From assembly GCA_026988095.1 (NCBI GenBank), contig JALSLX010000116.1, positions 1 to 42,189 on the forward strand: a DNA stretch of 42,189 bases, in the 5' to 3' direction. The notes beneath the pieces are model-generated. The model saw only the letters and a program-made list of their open reading frames with translations, was not told the DNA's origin and did no database searches. The stretch comes from Thiotrichaceae bacterium (GTDB lineage: Bacteria > Pseudomonadota > Gammaproteobacteria > Thiotrichales > Thiotrichaceae). Made by a program: the position numbers and the translations under genes. This document shows, in pieces, positions 39,029-42,189 of this stretch (the first letter of the stretch is position 1; every line of letters begins with the position of its first letter).

Positions 39029-39655
39029 ATGAAAAATGTAACGATATTAGCGTTAGTAGTATGTTTGGGTTTAAGTTTTACAGTAATGGCAAATGAGACA
39101 TTAAAAGCTGGTGATGCAACTAAAGGTAAGGAAGCTAGTGCAACTTGTGCTGCGTGTCACGGAGCTGATGGTAATAGTGTAAACCCAGATTGGCCAAAAC
39201 TTGCAGGTCAAGGCGCAGGTTATCTTGCTAAGCAACTTGCTGATTTTAGATCAGATAAGCGTAATGATCCTACAATGACGGCAATGGCAAAAGGAATAGC
39301 ATCTGATGCTGATGTGAAAGATTTAGCTGCATATTATTCGACCCAAAAAGCTAAATCAGGCACTGCAAATAAAGAAAAAGTAGTAGTCGGTGAGGCGATT
39401 TACAAAGGTGGAAATCTCACTACAGGTGTTGCAGCCTGTGCAGCGTGTCATGGTCCAACAGGTTCTGGTAATGTAGCGGCTAAATTTCCAAAAATTGCGG
39501 GTCAACACGCGAAATACACGATTACACAACTAAAGGCCTTTAAGTCTGGTAAGCGTGCAAATGATGTAGGAAAAATGATGAGAAATATTGCTAAAAACAT
39601 GACAGATGCAGAAATGGATGCTGTTGCCGAGTATATTTCAGGCTTAAGCGATTAA
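39029..39655 (+). CDS. Diheme cytochrome c4
   Basis: A 208-residue periplasmic cytochrome with a signal peptide (about 1-21, ending TVMA). It has two similar domains with heme-binding CAACH at 40-44 and 137-141. Distal methionines are likely in PTMTAMAKG and GKMMRNIAKNM. The tandem layout, AKLAG/KIAGQ motifs and length fit cytochrome c4, an electron donor to terminal oxidases. Gene order engB-c4-cytochrome-dsbA matches that known in Pseudomonas. A ribosome-binding site AGGAG and a terminator frame it. Confidence 0.93.
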   Translation: MKNVTILALVVCLGLSFTVMANETLKAGDATKGKEASATCAACHGADGNSVNPDWPKLAGQGAGYLAKQLADFRSDKRNDPTMTAMAKGIASDADVKDLAAYYSTQKAKSGTANKEKVVVGEAIYKGGNLTTGVAACAACHGPTGSGNVAAKFPKIAGQHAKYTITQLKAFKSGKRANDVGKMMRNIAKNMTDAEMDAVAEYISGLSD

Positions 39656-39672
39656 TTTTTTCGATATTTCTT

Positions 39673-39702
39673 AAAAAAGGGTGATTTAATCACCCTTTTT
39701 TA
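39673..39702 (+). terminator. Intrinsic terminator after cytochrome c4
   Basis: AAAAAAGGGTGA and TCACCCTTTTTT flank a TTTAA loop directly after the stop. It separates this gene from the second cytochrome. Confidence 0.85.
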
Positions 39703-39764
39703 TTGGGTAAAAATTGCACAGTGTGGTATTAATAGCTCAATAATTATAAATAGAGGGCTATATT

Positions 39765-40487
39765 ATGGGGAGACAATCAAATTTACCCAAATTGGGCTTA
39801 ATTTTTTTGAGCCTAATTTTGTTAATAAATTTTTTAACGCTTAATGCTGAATCTAAGAAAGATAAAGATATAACGACAGATAATTTAAATGTAAAAGTTG
39901 AGATTGTTGAAGCGCTAAAAGAAAACATAGATGGCTCACGATTTATTCTAAATTGTGCCGAATGTCATGGTTTTGATGGTAACAGCGTCAATCCCGAACT
40001 TCCTAATATTGCTGGCTTGAATGAAAAATATATCATTCGACAACTTGAAGATTTTAAAACGGGCAAACGTGTTAATGAAGAGATGATGATAATTGTTAGA
40101 GAGTTTCCCTCAGATAAAGAGCTGACTAGTTTGGCAAGTTATTTTTCAAAACAAGAAATGATTAATCAAAATACGCCTGAAAGTATTAAAAATCACGAGT
40201 TTATTGATTTGAAAATAGGAGAAGAAATTTTTACGGGTAAACGAATTGAGTATGGTATTCCTGCTTGTTCAGCTTGTCACGGTGAAGATGGTTTGGGGGA
40301 TAAAGAGGGTGTTTTCCCTCGTTTAGTGGGGCAACAAATGGATTACATCATTAAGCAGATGGAGGCTTTTCGCTCAGGAGGGCGAAGTAATGATGCGCCT
40401 CCTCAGATGCGTAATATCGCAAAGCAAATGGACGATGAAGATATTGCATCTGTGGCAGCTTATATAGCGTACATGGGGATGGAGTAA
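39765..40487 (+). CDS. Second diheme cytochrome c (c4-like paralogue)
   Basis: A 240-residue protein that resembles the preceding cytochrome c4 but is diverged. An N-terminal hydrophobic segment (about 9-27) could be a cleaved signal or an anchor. CAECH (64-68) and CSACH (168-172) are the two heme sites. An additional stretch of about 20 residues follows the N-terminal hydrophobic segment before the first heme domain. It keeps QLEDFKTGKR and MRNIAKQM, typical of the family. It has its own ribosome-binding site (GAGGGC) but no strong promoter was seen. It probably arose by duplication of the c4 gene; its redox partner is unknown. Confidence 0.88.
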   Translation: MGRQSNLPKLGLIFLSLILLINFLTLNAESKKDKDITTDNLNVKVEIVEALKENIDGSRFILNCAECHGFDGNSVNPELPNIAGLNEKYIIRQLEDFKTGKRVNEEMMIIVREFPSDKELTSLASYFSKQEMINQNTPESIKNHEFIDLKIGEEIFTGKRIEYGIPACSACHGEDGLGDKEGVFPRLVGQQMDYIIKQMEAFRSGGRSNDAPPQMRNIAKQMDDEDIASVAAYIAYMGME

Positions 40488-40607
40488 CGATTTTTATAGG
40501 TGAGGTTTGGGAGAGCGCTACCCGTTAGAATAAAAAATGAACTTTACGACATAATGTGAAGTCATAATCTTTATAAAATATATTAACCAATAAAGGATTT
40601 AAGACCA

Positions 40608-41372
40608 ATGAATAATATGATTAAAATAACGTCAATAATGCTAGGCACATTAATATTTCTGACCGCTTGTGGTTCTGAGTCATCAGATGCAAAGAAAGTT
40701 GAAGTGAAAAAAGTTGAACCCGTAGTAAAAAAGGCAATGGCAACTGATACAACAGAGGCTGCAACGACAAAAGTTGCAGTAAAGTCTGAGAAAACAACTG
40801 AAAAATCAGAATTTATTGAGGGTGTTCATTATTTTGAAATATTCCCTCAAATGCAAACAGATACAACAGATGGCAAGGTAGAGGTTATCGAGCTTTTGTG
40901 GTTGGGTTGTCCTCATTGTTATAATCTTGAACCTACTATGAAAGAATATGAAAAGAATCTTCCTCATTATGTGGAGTTCACACAAGTGCCTGCTATGTTG
41001 AATCCAAGCTGGTCAGCAGACGCAAATACTTTTTACTTAGCAAAAGTACTAGATCCTACTGGTGAAAAAGATTTAATTAAAAAAATATTCCAAGCCATTC
41101 ATGAGCAAAAACGTCAATTGCGTGATCCTAGTGCTGTGAGACGTTTCTTTGTACAGCTAGGCTATTCTGAAGATGAGATTCAAAAAGCTAAACTATCGAT
41201 GTTGTTCCGTACAAAAATTAAACGTGCGCAAGAGATTAGTGCATCTTCTCAGGCGCAATCAGTACCTACGATCATCATTAATGGTAAATACCGTACCAGC
41301 CCATACACTGCCGGTGGTGAAAAACCATTAATGAAAATTGTTGATATGCTTACACGTAGAGAGAAAAAATAA
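40608..41372 (+). CDS. DsbA-like thiol:disulfide interchange lipoprotein
   Basis: A 254-residue protein with a lipoprotein signal (LIFLTAC21). A 45-residue Lys/Thr/Glu-rich linker follows, then a DsbA thioredoxin fold with active site CPHC (101-104), KAFQAIHEQ-like helices and the cis-Pro loop SVPTIIINGKY. DsbA oxidises cysteines of exported proteins. Usual DsbA is soluble and about 210 residues, so the lipid anchor and linker are the odd part. It lies after two c-type cytochromes, in the engB-c4-dsbA order. It lies 28 bases before coq7. Confidence 0.9.
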   Translation: MNNMIKITSIMLGTLIFLTACGSESSDAKKVEVKKVEPVVKKAMATDTTEAATTKVAVKSEKTTEKSEFIEGVHYFEIFPQMQTDTTDGKVEVIELLWLGCPHCYNLEPTMKEYEKNLPHYVEFTQVPAMLNPSWSADANTFYLAKVLDPTGEKDLIKKIFQAIHEQKRQLRDPSAVRRFFVQLGYSEDEIQKAKLSMLFRTKIKRAQEISASSQAQSVPTIIINGKYRTSPYTAGGEKPLMKIVDMLTRREKK

Positions 41373-41400
41373 AATTCTTCTGAAGATTATAGGGTTAATT

Positions 41401-42045
41401 ATGCGTAAATTAAGTATCTTTGATAAATTGATCAATGAAGTTGATCAAGCTTTGCGTACGGTTCATACGCTTGCACCAACGACTGAGCGCCCTAATCCTT
41501 CCCAAGGTTTAAGTATAGAAATTGAATTGTCAGAAGAAGAGCGTAAACTTTCATCTCGACTTATGCGGATTAACCATGCTGGAGAAGTTTCTGCGCAGGG
41601 TTTGTATCGTGGGCAAGCATTGACAGCAAAACGTGAAGACATTCGCGAGCAGATGGAGCGCTCTGCAATGGAAGAGAATGATCACTTAAATTGGTGTGAG
41701 ACACGTTTAGGCGAGCTTGATGGGCATAAGAGCTACTTTGGGCCAGTTTGGTATATGGGATCGTTTACAATAGGTGCTGTAGCTGGTTTGGTGGGTGATA
41801 AATGGAGTTTGGGTTTTGTAAAAGAAACTGAAGATCAAGTGGTAAGGCATTTAGATGAACATATTAATAAAATATCTAAAAATGATGAGCCAAGCTTAGC
41901 TATTTTAAAGCAAATGAAAATTGATGAGGCTCATCACGCAGATATTGCTGTAGAAGCTGGGGCTGCGAAGCTTCCTGTGCCAGTTCGTAAGTTTTTAATG
42001 CCTTTAATGTCAAAGATAATGACTAAAACAGCCTCTATAATCTAA
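41401..42045 (+). CDS. coq7: 2-polyprenyl-3-methyl-6-methoxy-1,4-benzoquinol hydroxylase, COQ7 type
   Basis: A 214-residue di-iron hydroxylase of ubiquinone synthesis. Iron-ligand segments are MRINHAGEVSAQGLYRGQ, MEENDHLNW, VVRHLDEH and KIDEAHHADIA, matching the COQ7 family. It adds the last ring hydroxyl before the final methylation and needs O2. The ORF track starts 21 codons earlier inside the dsbA-like gene; I take the ATG at 41401, which gives MRKLSIFDKLINEVDQALRT. This non-UbiF route occurs in many gammaproteobacteria. The gene may be co-transcribed with the dsbA-like gene. Confidence 0.95.
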   Translation: MRKLSIFDKLINEVDQALRTVHTLAPTTERPNPSQGLSIEIELSEEERKLSSRLMRINHAGEVSAQGLYRGQALTAKREDIREQMERSAMEENDHLNWCETRLGELDGHKSYFGPVWYMGSFTIGAVAGLVGDKWSLGFVKETEDQVVRHLDEHINKISKNDEPSLAILKQMKIDEAHHADIAVEAGAAKLPVPVRKFLMPLMSKIMTKTASII

Positions 42046-42066
42046 ATAAAGACAAATTTAAGGCAC

Positions 42067-42189
42067 TAGTGTCCGGTTAAAAACCCCAAAAACACAAAGA
42101 AGCCCGAGTCTATAAGGATAAGGTAGAATATGCAGTTAAATAGACAGCATTTTCACCCACCAAAGAGACTCAGGCTATGAAGCATACTA
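42067..42189 (+). mobile_element. Probable left end of an insertion sequence (transposase start cut by window edge)
   Basis: After coq7 the sequence changes character at TAGTGTCCGGTTAAAAACCC, which looks like a terminal inverted repeat of an IS4-type element. It leads to an ATG at 42177 encoding MKHT before the window ends. The family is a guess from the end sequence and the first four residues, because the rest is missing. Confidence 0.4.

Noticed and set aside
41338-41400. Upstream start of coq7 inside the dsbA-like gene
   Set aside because: The extension overlaps the preceding gene and is unlike COQ7; the ATG at 41401 is preferred.

Overview
This 42 kb window reads as chromosomal housekeeping DNA from an AT-rich gammaproteobacterium. 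The taxonomic cues are the gene orders hrcA-grpE-dnaK-dnaJ-dapB, atpIBEFHAGDC and engB-cytochrome c4-dsbA, together with an NhaB-type antiporter, Hda, a YebE/DUF533 protein, a COQ7-type ubiquinone hydroxylase and two diheme cytochromes. SulP and NhaB transporters and multiple c-type cytochromes would suit a marine or sulfur-oxidising (Thiotrichales-like) lineage, but that placement is inference. Both edges carry insertion-sequence fragments (an IS30-family transposase tail on the left and a probable IS left end on the right), so the window may be a chromosomal block, or an assembly contig, bounded by repeated elements.

Layout. 1-1000: IS30 tail and a secreted alpha/beta hydrolase. 1-6.2 kb: heat-shock chaperone cluster hrcA, grpE, dnaK, dnaJ, with two sigma-32-like promoters of identical spacing. 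6.5-13 kb: dapB, an AI-2E/PerM permease followed closely by hda, a cold-shock protein with a long leader, a DUF533 membrane protein and convergent uvrD. 13-20.7 kb: a VanZ-like gene and the complete F1Fo ATP synthase operon. 20.9-22.9 kb: two envelope genes, a His-rich lipoprotein with a peptidoglycan-binding domain and a secreted protein of unrecognised family that has an NlpC/P60-like Cys...His arrangement. 23-26.3 kb: glmU-glmS for UDP-GlcNAc synthesis. 26.4-33.2 kb: acetoacetyl-CoA synthetase, a SulP transporter, moaD-moaE, then nhaB and moaC on the minus strand. 33.3-37.6 kb: comF, yicC, a DUF423 gene, a CbpA-like J protein and a single-PDZ HtrA protease. 37.7-42 kb: a candidate structured small RNA, engB, two diheme cytochromes c, a DsbA-like lipoprotein and coq7.

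The unusual material lies between the genes. (i) A candidate sRNA with an intrinsic terminator sits at the position beside engB that Spot 42 (enterics) and ErsA (Pseudomonas) occupy. (ii) A family of long palindromes with arms of the form TTACCC-ACCCCCC...CTCTTTTTCG occurs three times, with at least one decayed copy. (iii) A second, independent family with TTAAGGA...CTGATNAAGTC terminal inverted repeats occurs three times, one copy carrying a 26-bp perfect internal hairpin. (iv) The grpE-dnaK spacer is a hairpin-rich relic. I saw no tRNA, rRNA, CRISPR array, prophage or clear defence system.
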